NCBI GenBank assembly: GCA_037132275.1
Contig: JBAXPK010000040.1
Coordinates: 1-23,439, forward strand
Source: JAABPW01 sp037132275
GTDB lineage: Bacteria; Verrucomicrobiota; Kiritimatiellia; CAIKKV01; CAITUY01
Direction: 5' to 3'
Length of the DNA stretch: 23,439 nt
In this document: positions 6,990 through 14,465 of the stretch, one piece after another
How the letters are laid out: each line of letters starts with the position of its first letter
How positions within the stretch are numbered: position 1 is the first letter of the stretch
The notes under the pieces: model-generated
What the model saw: only the letters and a program-made list of their open reading frames with translations
Told to the model about the DNA's origin: nothing
Database searches by the model: none
Program-made: the position numbers and the translations under genes

Positions 6990-7555
6990 CACTGCCTGTC
7001 TGGAATCCCGAAGACGCACCCGCGTGGGATGAAGCCTTCGGCAAGGTCGAAAACTATCTGCGCGCCTGCCGCGTGGCCAGCCGCCTGCATCGGGCCCGTC
7101 TGACGGCTCTTATTCTTCAGCGCGCCTTGGGGCGCCGAGCCGTCACACCCGACGTGCCCCTGGCATCGCTCGCCATTGACGAAGCCCGTGATTTGATTGA
7201 TGGCTGGATGAGGGGATTGTTGCCACCCCGTGAAAATGAACGCCCCTACACCATGGCCGAGGGATTCCTGTCGCTTTATTTATGCGATGCCCCGATGCGA
7301 TGGCCGAATGCGTTTCTGAACCCTCAACAGGCGCCGCCCGGTTTTGCTGACACCCTCCATGCCCGGTTGGTCAAGACGGGGCCTGAGCTTGAAGTCAGCA
7401 GTATGGTGCCACGTTCGATGGACCGGGGATTGATTCAAGGCTGGGCCGGCTCAGCACTGGATACGTTTGACCGCCTTCCGATTCTGCGTACGTTATTTCT
7501 ATGGGTGGTATTTGCGGTCCTCCTGATCGTGCTGTTCAGGTATACGAGGAGATAA
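6965..7555 (+). CDS. Unrecognised tail-anchored membrane protein between opgG and opgH
   Basis: I do not recognise a family. The 196-aa protein is mostly a soluble, helical, Arg/Leu-rich domain (for example ENYLRACRVASRLHRARL, 29-46) with no signal peptide. It ends in a single hydrophobic segment (LFLWVVFAVLLIVLF, about 178-192) followed by RYTRR, as in a C-tail-anchored inner-membrane protein. It begins inside the opgG coding region (25-bp overlap) and ends 8 bases before the opgH ATG; its last codons carry the opgH Shine-Dalgarno. Translation of the three genes is therefore likely coupled, pointing to a role in glucan synthesis. E. coli OpgH has a long N-terminal cytoplasmic region that this OpgH mostly lacks. 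The segment SSMVP...FDRLP faintly resembles SSMFP...FWDRL in that region, so a detached regulatory domain is possible but unproven. Confidence 0.8.
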   Translation: MDLSLDAITLPVWNPEDAPAWDEAFGKVENYLRACRVASRLHRARLTALILQRALGRRAVTPDVPLASLAIDEARDLIDGWMRGLLPPRENERPYTMAEGFLSLYLCDAPMRWPNAFLNPQQAPPGFADTLHARLVKTGPELEVSSMVPRSMDRGLIQGWAGSALDTFDRLPILRTLFLWVVFAVLLIVLFRYTRR

Positions 7556-7563
7556 GCGACACG

Positions 7564-9714
7564 ATGAATGAACCGACCTCAATGCCCTTGTCCCCCCTGC
7601 GACGGTCTGGTCGTCGACAGGCATTTTTCTTTACCTCCGTAGTGGTGCTGACGGGGCTGGCCACCTGGGTTATGGCGGATATTCTCTGGCGTGGCGGCGT
7701 GAGCCGTATCGAAATGGCGGTATTGATCTTGTTTGTGCCGTTGTTCGGGATGGTGACCCTGGGATTCATGCAGGCGGTGTGCGGTTTTTTTATCCTGCTG
7801 CGGAGAAAGGATCCCTACAGTATTTCGCGAACAATTCCGGACGCCATGCCCCTGCCCGGGGATATGCCCGCCACGGCGATCGCGGTGCCGATTTTTAATG
7901 AGGATGTCAGCCGGGTCTATGAAGGCCTGCGGGTCATTTATCTGGATCTGGTTCGATCCGGCCATATCGGGCGCTTCGACATCTTTATCCTGAGCGACTC
8001 GAATGATCCCAATAAATGGATTGAGGAAGAGGTGGCTTGGATTGATCTGTGCAAACAGGTCAAGGGGTTTGGCCGCATTTTTTATCGCAAGCGCCGGCTC
8101 GGCCTGAATCGGAAGAGCGGAAATATCAGCGATTTTCTACGACGGTGGGGCCGAAAATACCGGTATATGGTGGTGCTCGATGCGGATAGCCTGATGGAGG
8201 CCAGGACCCTCGTCCGGTTGGTTCAACTGATGGAGGTCAACCAACAGGCTGGGATTATTCAGACTGTGCCGGCGCCGATTCAGGGGCGAACCTTTTTCGC
8301 GCGCCTCATGCAGTTTGCGGGAACCCTGTATGGGCCAGTTTTCCAGGCGGGACTGAATTACTGGCAGGCTGGCTGCGGCAACTTCTGGGGGCATAACGCG
8401 ATAATCCGGGTGGCGCCCTTCATGGAGCATTGCGCGCTGCCGACGCTGACCGCCGGTGCGAATACCCGGTTCATGAGCCACGATTACGTGGAGGCGGCAT
8501 TGATGCGCCGGGCCAACTACGAGGTGTGGATGGATTATGAACTCGGGGGCAGTTTTGAGAATCTTCCGCCGACTCCGCTAGATCATGCCAGCCGAGACCG
8601 TCGCTGGTGCCGCGGAAATCTTCAGCATGCCTGGCTGATTACCGCCCAAGGGTTGCATCCGATCAACCGGCTGCATCTTTTTCTGGGGATCCTCTCGTAT
8701 CTGGCTTCGCCATTGTGGTTGATCTTCCTTGTGCTGGGATCCATCTCGGCGTGGATATTCTGGGCGGGCGGGACGGTGTTGACGTTTGATTCCGATGTGG
8801 GTTTCTCGTCTTTTCTGGATATCGGTGGCGGGCGGCTGGCCTTGATGTTGTTCTTTTGCACCCTGGGGTTGTTGACGGTGCCGAAAATTCTGGCGGTGCT
8901 GTTGGCGCTCAAGGATCGCGAACGGCGCGAAAAGTTCGGCGGCGGCTGGCGGATTATCGCGGGATTCCTCGTGGAGCATACGCTTTCGGCCCTGATGGCT
9001 CCGGTCCAGATGCTTTTCAACTCGCGCTTCATCGCGGAAATCTTGAGCGGTCGCGATGTGCCGTGGAATCCGCAATCACGCGATGCCGGAACTGGCATAG
9101 ATTGGGAAGCCATTATCAAGTCGCATACGGGGCATACCGTGGTCGGGCTGGCCTGGGCGTTTCTGGCCTTCCGGATCAGCCCGGTGTTCTTCTGGTGGCT
9201 GAGTCCTGTGACCTTCGGTTTGATTGGCTCGATTCCCATTTCCGCCATGCTCAGCACGGGGGGACTTGGAAAGCGCCTGCGCCAGATGGGATTTTTTACC
9301 ATTCCTGTCGAAAACAAGCCGCCGGCGGTGATCCGCCATCTCGATAAAAACCTCCGGGCCATCCGGCATCGAATTGATCCGCCAGACTGGCTGGCGCCGC
9401 ATTACGGGATTATGCAGGTGGTGCTTGATCCCTACCTGAATGCCGCGCACAGTTCGCTCCTGCGACATAAACCCAAAGTCGGCCAGCATGTAACCCGCGA
9501 TCTTCATGATCTTCAGGAACGGTTGCTGGCCAAAGGCCCGGCTGCCTTGAACCGCCGCGAGCAGATGGCCGTGCTGATGAATGTCCAGGCTGTGGCTGAT
9601 TTGCACGATCATGTCTGGCGGATGCCCGAGTCGAGTCTGTCCCCTTGGTGGCGGCTTGCCATGCGGCACTATAATACCCTGACGGATCGCCCTCAAACGG
9701 CTTTGTACCGGTAA
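7564..9714 (+). CDS. opgH: Glucans biosynthesis glucosyltransferase OpgH (MdoH family)
   Basis: OpgH is the inner-membrane family 2 glucosyltransferase that polymerises UDP-glucose into the beta-1,2-linked backbone of periplasmic glucans and exports it. The 716-aa product has two N-terminal membrane segments (about 20-45 and 50-75). A cytoplasmic catalytic domain follows with PIFNEDVSRVYEGL, ILSDSND, VVLDADS (Asp206, Asp208), WGHNAIIRV, SHDYVEAALMRR and the RRWCRGN core (DRRW, 345-348). About four to six C-terminal membrane segments follow. ATG 7564 is preceded by GAGGAGA (7546-7552); the longer frame from 7501 has no such support. The N-terminus is short, as in HrpM-type OpgH of Xanthomonas rather than the longer E. 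coli form. It sits downstream of opgG and the tail-anchored protein, with a glycosidase gene 28 bases after it. Confidence 0.96.
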   Translation: MNEPTSMPLSPLRRSGRRQAFFFTSVVVLTGLATWVMADILWRGGVSRIEMAVLILFVPLFGMVTLGFMQAVCGFFILLRRKDPYSISRTIPDAMPLPGDMPATAIAVPIFNEDVSRVYEGLRVIYLDLVRSGHIGRFDIFILSDSNDPNKWIEEEVAWIDLCKQVKGFGRIFYRKRRLGLNRKSGNISDFLRRWGRKYRYMVVLDADSLMEARTLVRLVQLMEVNQQAGIIQTVPAPIQGRTFFARLMQFAGTLYGPVFQAGLNYWQAGCGNFWGHNAIIRVAPFMEHCALPTLTAGANTRFMSHDYVEAALMRRANYEVWMDYELGGSFENLPPTPLDHASRDRRWCRGNLQHAWLITAQGLHPINRLHLFLGILSYLASPLWLIFLVLGSISAWIFWAGGTVLTFDSDVGFSSFLDIGGGRLALMLFFCTLGLLTVPKILAVLLALKDRERREKFGGGWRIIAGFLVEHTLSALMAPVQMLFNSRFIAEILSGRDVPWNPQSRDAGTGIDWEAIIKSHTGHTVVGLAWAFLAFRISPVFFWWLSPVTFGLIGSIPISAMLSTGGLGKRLRQMGFFTIPVENKPPAVIRHLDKNLRAIRHRIDPPDWLAPHYGIMQVVLDPYLNAAHSSLLRHKPKVGQHVTRDLHDLQERLLAKGPAALNRREQMAVLMNVQAVADLHDHVWRMPESSLSPWWRLAMRHYNTLTDRPQTALYR

Positions 9715-9742
9715 CGGTTGATTTCAAGGAAAGGGAGTTGTC

Positions 9743-11620
9743 GTGGGTCATTCATATTATGTCAACCTGATGAAGGTGCCGCCGGAATTAAGGGATGGCG
9801 TGAAGCGGGTGGGGCATATCGTGGCCTTGGATTTTCAAAATCGGAGGCTTCCTGAAATTGTTTTTTCCCCGGGAGCGGACGGCGTTCGTATTACGGGCGG
9901 GGCGCGTAAAATACAGGTCGGCTATGGGGAACGGAACGATGCATTCCGGGCACTCGGCCTGATCCATGCACGGGCGGGGAAAGAGACGGCCGCCTTGCAC
10001 ATCGCGGAGACTCGGAAAATCCTCAAGACTTTCGTGATGGTGGATGTATCCCGTAATGCCGTCTTCAATGCGGACACCATGGAGGAGTGGCTGGTGTTTA
10101 TGGCGCTGGCCGGGCTTAACGGATTTATGTTCTACACAGAGGACACGTTCAAGATACCCGGCGAACCGCTTTTCGGTTATCTGCGCGGCGCCTACAGTAA
10201 AAAGGAACTCCAGGGCTTCGACACCATCGCCGACAGCCTGGGAATCGAGATGATTCCCTGCATCCAGACGCTGGCACATCTGCAGCGTATTCTCTGCTAT
10301 CATGCCTACTCTAAAATCAAGGATACGGAATCGGTGATGCTGTGCGGCGAGGCGGAAACCTACCGGTTCATTGAGAAAATGCTGAAAGCCGCTGTCGCGC
10401 CCTACAAGTCCAGGCGGATTCATATTGGCATGGATGAGGCATGGGATATCGGCCGCGGGGTTTTTCTGGGCCGCAACGGCTATGTCCCGCCCTTCGACAT
10501 CATTACCAAGCATTTGGAAAAGGTGCTAAAACTCTGCCGGAAGATGGGTGTGAAGCCCATGATGTGGAGCGACATGTTCTTCCGGGCTCTGTCCCAAAGG
10601 CACCAGTACTACGACACCTCGATCCAGGTCACCCCGGAGATCAAGAAAGCCATTCCAGCGGACGTCGATCAGGTCTACTGGGATTATCACCATTTAAAGG
10701 CTGAAGACTATGACGGCATGATCGACAAGCATGTCGAAATGGGTGGCATTCCGATCGTTGCGCCGGGCGTACAGACGTGGGGTCGTTTCTGGCCCGCCTA
10801 TGAGTGTGCCGAGAAAACCTTGGCGCCCTGCTATACGTCAGCCCTCAAAAAGGGGGTGAAGGAAATGATTCTCACCCTGTGGGGCGATGATGGCACGGAA
10901 TGCGACTTCACCGCCTGCCGGCCCTTGCTGCAATATGCCGCCGACATGAGTTTTACGGGCGACACGGACTTGGCTTACACGCGCGAGAATGTGAAAGGCA
11001 CACTCGGTGTGAGTTATGATGACTGGAAGGCCGGCGAGCGAATTGATCGTCTGCCATTTCAGGATAATTACACCTCCCTCTCCAAGATGCTGCTATGGGA
11101 GGATCCGATGTACGGTTTGGTTCAACCGCAATTGGACGGGCGCAAGGTCAACGGTCACTTTAAGGATGTGGCGGCGGATTTAAAGGCCCGGCTTAAGAAT
11201 AAGCGCAATGAACGGCTGAGGTTGCCGTATAGGCTGGCCATTGTGCTGTCGCGCAAGGCAGATCTACCCAGTCAACTGCGAGTGGCGTATCGGACGGGCG
11301 ACAAGGCGGCGTTGAACCGTTACCTGAAGACCGTAATTCCGCAAGTTATCAAGGACATCAAGGCTCTGAACGACACTCATCGCGACGTGTGGCTCCGGAA
11401 CAACAAGCCCTTTGGCTGGGAGATTCTGGAACGGCGCTATGGCGGCCTGCTGGGGGTATTCGAGAATCTCAAGTTGCGGCTGGGCGCGTATGTGACCGGC
11501 CGGGTTGACCGGCTTGAAGAGTTCGAGGAGAAGCGAGTCAAGTTATGGGACGCTCCCGCCTCGAAAATACCGCAGTGTGGTGCGTTGCGCTTACAGGGAA
11601 CAGGCTACCTGTATCACTGA
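9743..11620 (+). CDS. GH20-like beta-N-acetylhexosaminidase, no signal peptide
   Basis: The 625-aa protein resembles glycoside hydrolase family 20 exo-enzymes that remove terminal N-acetylhexosamine with substrate assistance. The N-terminal part (to about 85) looks like the small alpha/beta domain that precedes the GH20 barrel. The barrel carries FVMVDVSRNAVF, GFMFYTEDTF, MIPCIQTLAHLQ, and HIGMDEAWDIGRG with the catalytic Asp231-Glu232 pair; VYWDYHH and ILTLWGDDGTEC follow, and the C-terminal third is helical. No signal peptide or membrane segment is visible, so it should act in the cytosol on imported or recycled sugars. The GTG start is supported by AAGGAAAGGGAG (9727-9737 region) six bases upstream. 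It begins 28 bases after opgH, so it probably shares the opg operon, although a role in glucan metabolism is not established. Exact substrate unknown. Confidence 0.85.
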   Translation: MGHSYYVNLMKVPPELRDGVKRVGHIVALDFQNRRLPEIVFSPGADGVRITGGARKIQVGYGERNDAFRALGLIHARAGKETAALHIAETRKILKTFVMVDVSRNAVFNADTMEEWLVFMALAGLNGFMFYTEDTFKIPGEPLFGYLRGAYSKKELQGFDTIADSLGIEMIPCIQTLAHLQRILCYHAYSKIKDTESVMLCGEAETYRFIEKMLKAAVAPYKSRRIHIGMDEAWDIGRGVFLGRNGYVPPFDIITKHLEKVLKLCRKMGVKPMMWSDMFFRALSQRHQYYDTSIQVTPEIKKAIPADVDQVYWDYHHLKAEDYDGMIDKHVEMGGIPIVAPGVQTWGRFWPAYECAEKTLAPCYTSALKKGVKEMILTLWGDDGTECDFTACRPLLQYAADMSFTGDTDLAYTRENVKGTLGVSYDDWKAGERIDRLPFQDNYTSLSKMLLWEDPMYGLVQPQLDGRKVNGHFKDVAADLKARLKNKRNERLRLPYRLAIVLSRKADLPSQLRVAYRTGDKAALNRYLKTVIPQVIKDIKALNDTHRDVWLRNNKPFGWEILERRYGGLLGVFENLKLRLGAYVTGRVDRLEEFEEKRVKLWDAPASKIPQCGALRLQGTGYLYH

Positions 11621-11686
11621 CGGCATCCGGTTCGCGCTCTCCCTGATGTCTTGATGACCCCCCGCGCTGACGTGGGCGAGAAAATT

Positions 11687-11715
11687 TTGCATCTCCGCCG
11701 ATCAACGGGTATAGT
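11687..11715 (+). promoter_or_regulatory. Sigma-70-type promoter for the rsmD-coaD-fab cluster, probably leaderless
   Basis: TTGCAT (11687-11692) and TATAGT (11710-11715, five of six consensus bases) are separated by 17 bases. The -10 box ends 7 bases before ATG 11723, so transcription should begin at or next to the start codon. No Shine-Dalgarno sequence precedes the ATG. The promoter falls in the 102-base gap after the glycosidase gene, which fits the start of a new transcription unit. Confidence 0.6.
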
Positions 11716-11722
11716 GTCCGGC

Positions 11723-12316
11723 ATGAGAGTGACGGGTGGGATATTACGGGGGCGACTGGTGAAGGTGCCCAAGGGAGATGCGGTGCGGCCTACGCAGGAT
11801 ATGGTTCGGCAGGCGTTATTTTCATCCCTGGCTGTGCGGATCCCCGGCGCCTCTTTTCTGGATTTGTTTGCCGGGTCCGGGGCCGTCGGACTTGAGGCTT
11901 GGAGTCGGGGTGCGGCCCGGATAGATTGGGTGGAATCCGATAGTCGGGTGTTTCTTGTATTACAGGACAACTTGAAAACCCTTTGTGGAGGGCCGGCGGC
12001 GGCTGGCAAGACTGCTGATCAGGAGTGGCGGGCGGTACGAAGTGATGTTTTCACGTTTCTGAAAAAACTGCCGGGTGTACCGGCTTATGATATTGTTTTT
12101 GCTGATCCTCCTTATGATCGTCTTGGGGTCGATCAGTGGGCTGTGAGGCTGTTGAATGCGCTGGCGATGGGGGGGCTTCTGGCCGATGACGGATTTTTTG
12201 TTATGGAACAGTCCCGCGAAGAGCCCGAAGCCCGCCATTTTGCCTGGGATGTGACGACAGTGAAGGTCTACGGAGGGACGCGGTTGACCCTGTATAGGAA
12301 AAGAGGACACCAATGA
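11723..12316 (+). CDS. rsmD: 16S rRNA (guanine-N2)-methyltransferase RsmD
   Basis: RsmD methylates G966 (E. coli numbering) of 16S rRNA in the assembled small subunit, using S-adenosylmethionine. The 197-aa product shows the family pattern: MRVTGGILRGRLVKVP at the N-terminus, VRPTQDMVRQALFSSL, the SAM-binding FLDLFAGSGAVGLEAWSRG, VESD, and the catalytic DPPY in IVFADPPYDRL. The frame extends upstream to 11651, but family members start at the MRxxGG motif, and a good promoter stands just upstream of ATG 11723. The stop overlaps the coaD start by ATGA. rsmD followed by coaD is a very common bacterial pair. Confidence 0.95.
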   Translation: MRVTGGILRGRLVKVPKGDAVRPTQDMVRQALFSSLAVRIPGASFLDLFAGSGAVGLEAWSRGAARIDWVESDSRVFLVLQDNLKTLCGGPAAAGKTADQEWRAVRSDVFTFLKKLPGVPAYDIVFADPPYDRLGVDQWAVRLLNALAMGGLLADDGFFVMEQSREEPEARHFAWDVTTVKVYGGTRLTLYRKRGHQ

Positions 12317-12795
12317 GACATTCTGCCATCTATCCCGGGTCCTTTGACCCCTTGACGCTGGGGCACATGGATTTGATCGAGCGGGCATCCCATATCTTTG
12401 ACCAGGTCATAGTGGCCGTCGGCGTTAATTCCCGCAAAAGGACTGTTTTCAACGCGGATGAGCGCATTGCCATGGTCAAAGCCTCTGTCAAGGGTATGAA
12501 AAATGTGAAGGTGGATTCGTTTAACGGCCTGCTGGTGGAGTACGCCCGTTCCAAGAAAATCCATGTCATTTTGAGGGGGTTACGGGCTTTTTCGGACTTT
12601 GAATACGAGTTCCAAATGGCGCTGGCCAACCGGAAGATGGCCCCTGAAATAGAGATGATTTTTCTGATGCCAAAGGAAACCTTCAGTTATATCAGTTCCA
12701 GCACCGTGCGGGAAATCGCGGAACGGGGTGGCGATATCAGCCAGTTCGTGCCGCAACCCGTGAAGTTGGTTATCGATAAAAAATGGAAAGGGTAG
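12313..12795 (+). CDS. coaD: Phosphopantetheine adenylyltransferase CoaD
   Basis: CoaD transfers AMP from ATP to 4'-phosphopantetheine, the penultimate step of coenzyme A synthesis. The 160-aa length is standard. The nucleotidyltransferase signature is intact: YPGSFDPLTLGH (T/HxGH motif) near the N-terminus, VNSRKRTVF, RGLRAFSDFEYEFQMALANRKM, and the C-terminal SSSTVRE motif (ISxSxxR class). The ATG overlaps the rsmD stop (ATGA) and GAGG lies upstream, so translation is coupled. Supplying CoA and thereby the phosphopantetheine arm for AcpP fits the fatty acid genes downstream. Confidence 0.97.
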   Translation: MRHSAIYPGSFDPLTLGHMDLIERASHIFDQVIVAVGVNSRKRTVFNADERIAMVKASVKGMKNVKVDSFNGLLVEYARSKKIHVILRGLRAFSDFEYEFQMALANRKMAPEIEMIFLMPKETFSYISSSTVREIAERGGDISQFVPQPVKLVIDKKWKG

Positions 12796-12799
12796 AGCC

Positions 12800-13309
12800 A
12801 TGACCATCAAAGTTGAACCCTGGCGGATCCCTATTGAAGGGCTTGATATTGAAGGCGAGATATCACCGGAAGTCATTGCGCTTAAAGAAGATGCGACCGT
12901 TCCTGTCGCCGGCCCCATCCGCTACGAACTGAATCTCCAGTGCGTGGGGCATGAATTAATTGCGACGGGAACAGTCAGTACGGACGTTCGGCTCACCTGT
13001 TCCCGGTGTGCCGACACCTTTTCAGAGGAGGTCGAGGATTCTTCGTTTTTCTATGAAAACGAGGTCGCTAATCTTCATGAGACCCTGGACTTGACGGATG
13101 AGGTCCGCGAAACTATTATCCTCGCCTTTCCAAATTATCCGTTGTGTCAGGAGGCGTGTCGCGGGCTGTGTCCCGTGTGCGGGATAAACCTGAACCGGGG
13201 GAAGTGCGGTTGTAAGCCGCTTAAGGAAACCTGTTGGACTGCATTTAGCGGTCTAGACAAGATTGAGGTGAAAAATGGCAGTTCCAAAAAGAAAAAAATC
13301 GAAAGCTAA
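12800..13309 (+). CDS. yceD: YceD family protein (DUF177), rRNA accumulation factor
   Basis: YceD proteins are required for normal 23S rRNA levels in some bacteria and are almost always encoded beside rpmF. The 169-aa product has the conserved LTCSRC motif (about 68-73), an acidic middle, and the C-terminal cysteine cluster CRGLCPVCGINLN followed by CGC, which probably binds zinc. AAAGGG precedes the ATG and the gene begins 4 bases after the coaD stop. Its last 11 codons, including the basic tail NGSSKKKKIES, overlap the start of rpmF in another frame by 35 bp, longer than typical coupling overlaps. The tail sequence is therefore constrained by the L32 N-terminus. Confidence 0.93.
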   Translation: MTIKVEPWRIPIEGLDIEGEISPEVIALKEDATVPVAGPIRYELNLQCVGHELIATGTVSTDVRLTCSRCADTFSEEVEDSSFFYENEVANLHETLDLTDEVRETIILAFPNYPLCQEACRGLCPVCGINLNRGKCGCKPLKETCWTAFSGLDKIEVKNGSSKKKKIES

Positions 13310-13457
13310 GATTCGTACCCGCCGCGCCTGCATCAAGGCCCGCGTGATGACGATCAAGAACTGTCCGCAGTGCGGGGCTCCCCAGGAGCCGCACCGGGTT
13401 TGCCGTTCATGCGGCTACTATCGCGGGCGTCAGGTTGTGAGCGTACAGGCCGATTAA
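13275..13457 (+). CDS. rpmF: 50S ribosomal protein L32
   Basis: The 60-aa protein matches bacterial L32: MAVPKRKKSKAKIRTRRA at the N-terminus and a zinc-ribbon with CPQCG (30-34 region) and CRSCGYYRGR. All four cysteines are kept, so this is the zinc-binding form. ATG 13275 is preceded by GAGGTG (13265-13270) and lies inside the yceD coding region (35-bp overlap). plsX begins 4 bases after the stop. The yceD-rpmF-plsX order is widely conserved and ties ribosome assembly to lipid synthesis. Confidence 0.97.
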   Translation: MAVPKRKKSKAKIRTRRACIKARVMTIKNCPQCGAPQEPHRVCRSCGYYRGRQVVSVQAD

Positions 13458-13461
13458 GCCT

Positions 13462-14463
13462 ATGCGTATCGCCGTTGATGCGATGGGCGGCGATTACGCC
13501 CCCAAAGAAATTGTGGCCGGCGCGCTCATGGCGGCGCGTGACCTGAAAGACCTGACCTCCCTCGTCCTGGTTGGCCAGGAGGACGTGATTCGTCGGGAAC
13601 TCAAGGCGTACGAGCCCCTTCCGGCAAAGCTGGTCGTACGCCATGCCTCCGAAGTGGTCGGCATGGAGGAAACTCCAGCGTCGGCCATTCGGAAGAAAAA
13701 GGATAACTCCATCAGCCGGATGATGGACATGATCAATGCCGGCGAGGTGGATGCCGCTGTTTCGGCGGGCAATACGGGGGCGATGGTGGTGGCAGCCACC
13801 CTTAAGTTGCGCACCCTCATTGGGATCCAGCGGCCTGCCATTGCGACTGTGATGCCCACCATGGGTCGCCCGATTGTGCTGATTGATGCCGGGGCGAATA
13901 CGGACTGCGCGCCGGATCTTCTGGCGGAATTTGCCGTCATGGGCAGCGTGTATGCCCGTGAAATTCTGGGGCAGCCCAACCCGGTTGTCGGGTTGATGAG
14001 CATTGGCGGGGAAGATTCAAAGGGGAACGAGATCACCAAGGAGGCGTTCCGGCTTCTGAGCGTGGCTCCCATCAATTTCAAGGGAAATATCGAGGGGCAC
14101 GACCTGTTCCGCGGTGAGACGGATGTGGTGGTCTGCGACGGGTTTGTTGGAAACGTTGTGTTGAAGACCAGCGAGAGTGTGGCTCATGCCATTGGCTCCT
14201 GGCTTAAGAAGGAGTTCAAGGCGAACCCCGTCCGTATTTTGGGCGCCCTCTTGTTGCGGGGCGCCTTGAAGACCATTAAGAAGAAGATGGATCCGGAAAT
14301 GTTTGGCGGAGCTCCGTTGTTGGGTGTGAATGGTGTTTGCATTATTACCCACGGTTCCTCCTCGCGCACCGCGATCTATCATGCCGTGCGGGTGGCCTGT
14401 GAGTCGGTCGGGCATCATGTGAACGACCATATTGTTGAAGAAGCCGGGAAGTTGAGAAAATAA
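13462..14463 (+). CDS. plsX: Phosphate acyltransferase PlsX
   Basis: PlsX converts acyl-ACP and phosphate into acyl-phosphate, the acyl donor for PlsY in phosphatidate synthesis. The 333-aa product starts MRIAVDAMGGDYAPKEIV and carries the family motifs VSAGNTGAMV, LIDAGANTDC, GLMSIGGEDSKGNE, NIEGHDLF, DVVVCDGFVGNVVLKT, and the C-terminal GGAPLLGVNG and THGSSS. Peripheral membrane association is expected from the family. It lies 4 bases after rpmF and 2 bases before fabH, so the transcript is continuous. No strong Shine-Dalgarno is visible, which suggests dependence on translation from rpmF. Confidence 0.97.
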   Translation: MRIAVDAMGGDYAPKEIVAGALMAARDLKDLTSLVLVGQEDVIRRELKAYEPLPAKLVVRHASEVVGMEETPASAIRKKKDNSISRMMDMINAGEVDAAVSAGNTGAMVVAATLKLRTLIGIQRPAIATVMPTMGRPIVLIDAGANTDCAPDLLAEFAVMGSVYAREILGQPNPVVGLMSIGGEDSKGNEITKEAFRLLSVAPINFKGNIEGHDLFRGETDVVVCDGFVGNVVLKTSESVAHAIGSWLKKEFKANPVRILGALLLRGALKTIKKKMDPEMFGGAPLLGVNGVCIITHGSSSRTAIYHAVRVACESVGHHVNDHIVEEAGKLRK

Positions 14464-14465
14464 AC

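Noticed and set aside
11661..11676. Hairpin CCCGCG/CGTGGG before rsmD
   Set aside because: The 6-bp stem includes a G-T pair and is not followed directly by a T-tract; too weak to call as a terminator for the opg operon.
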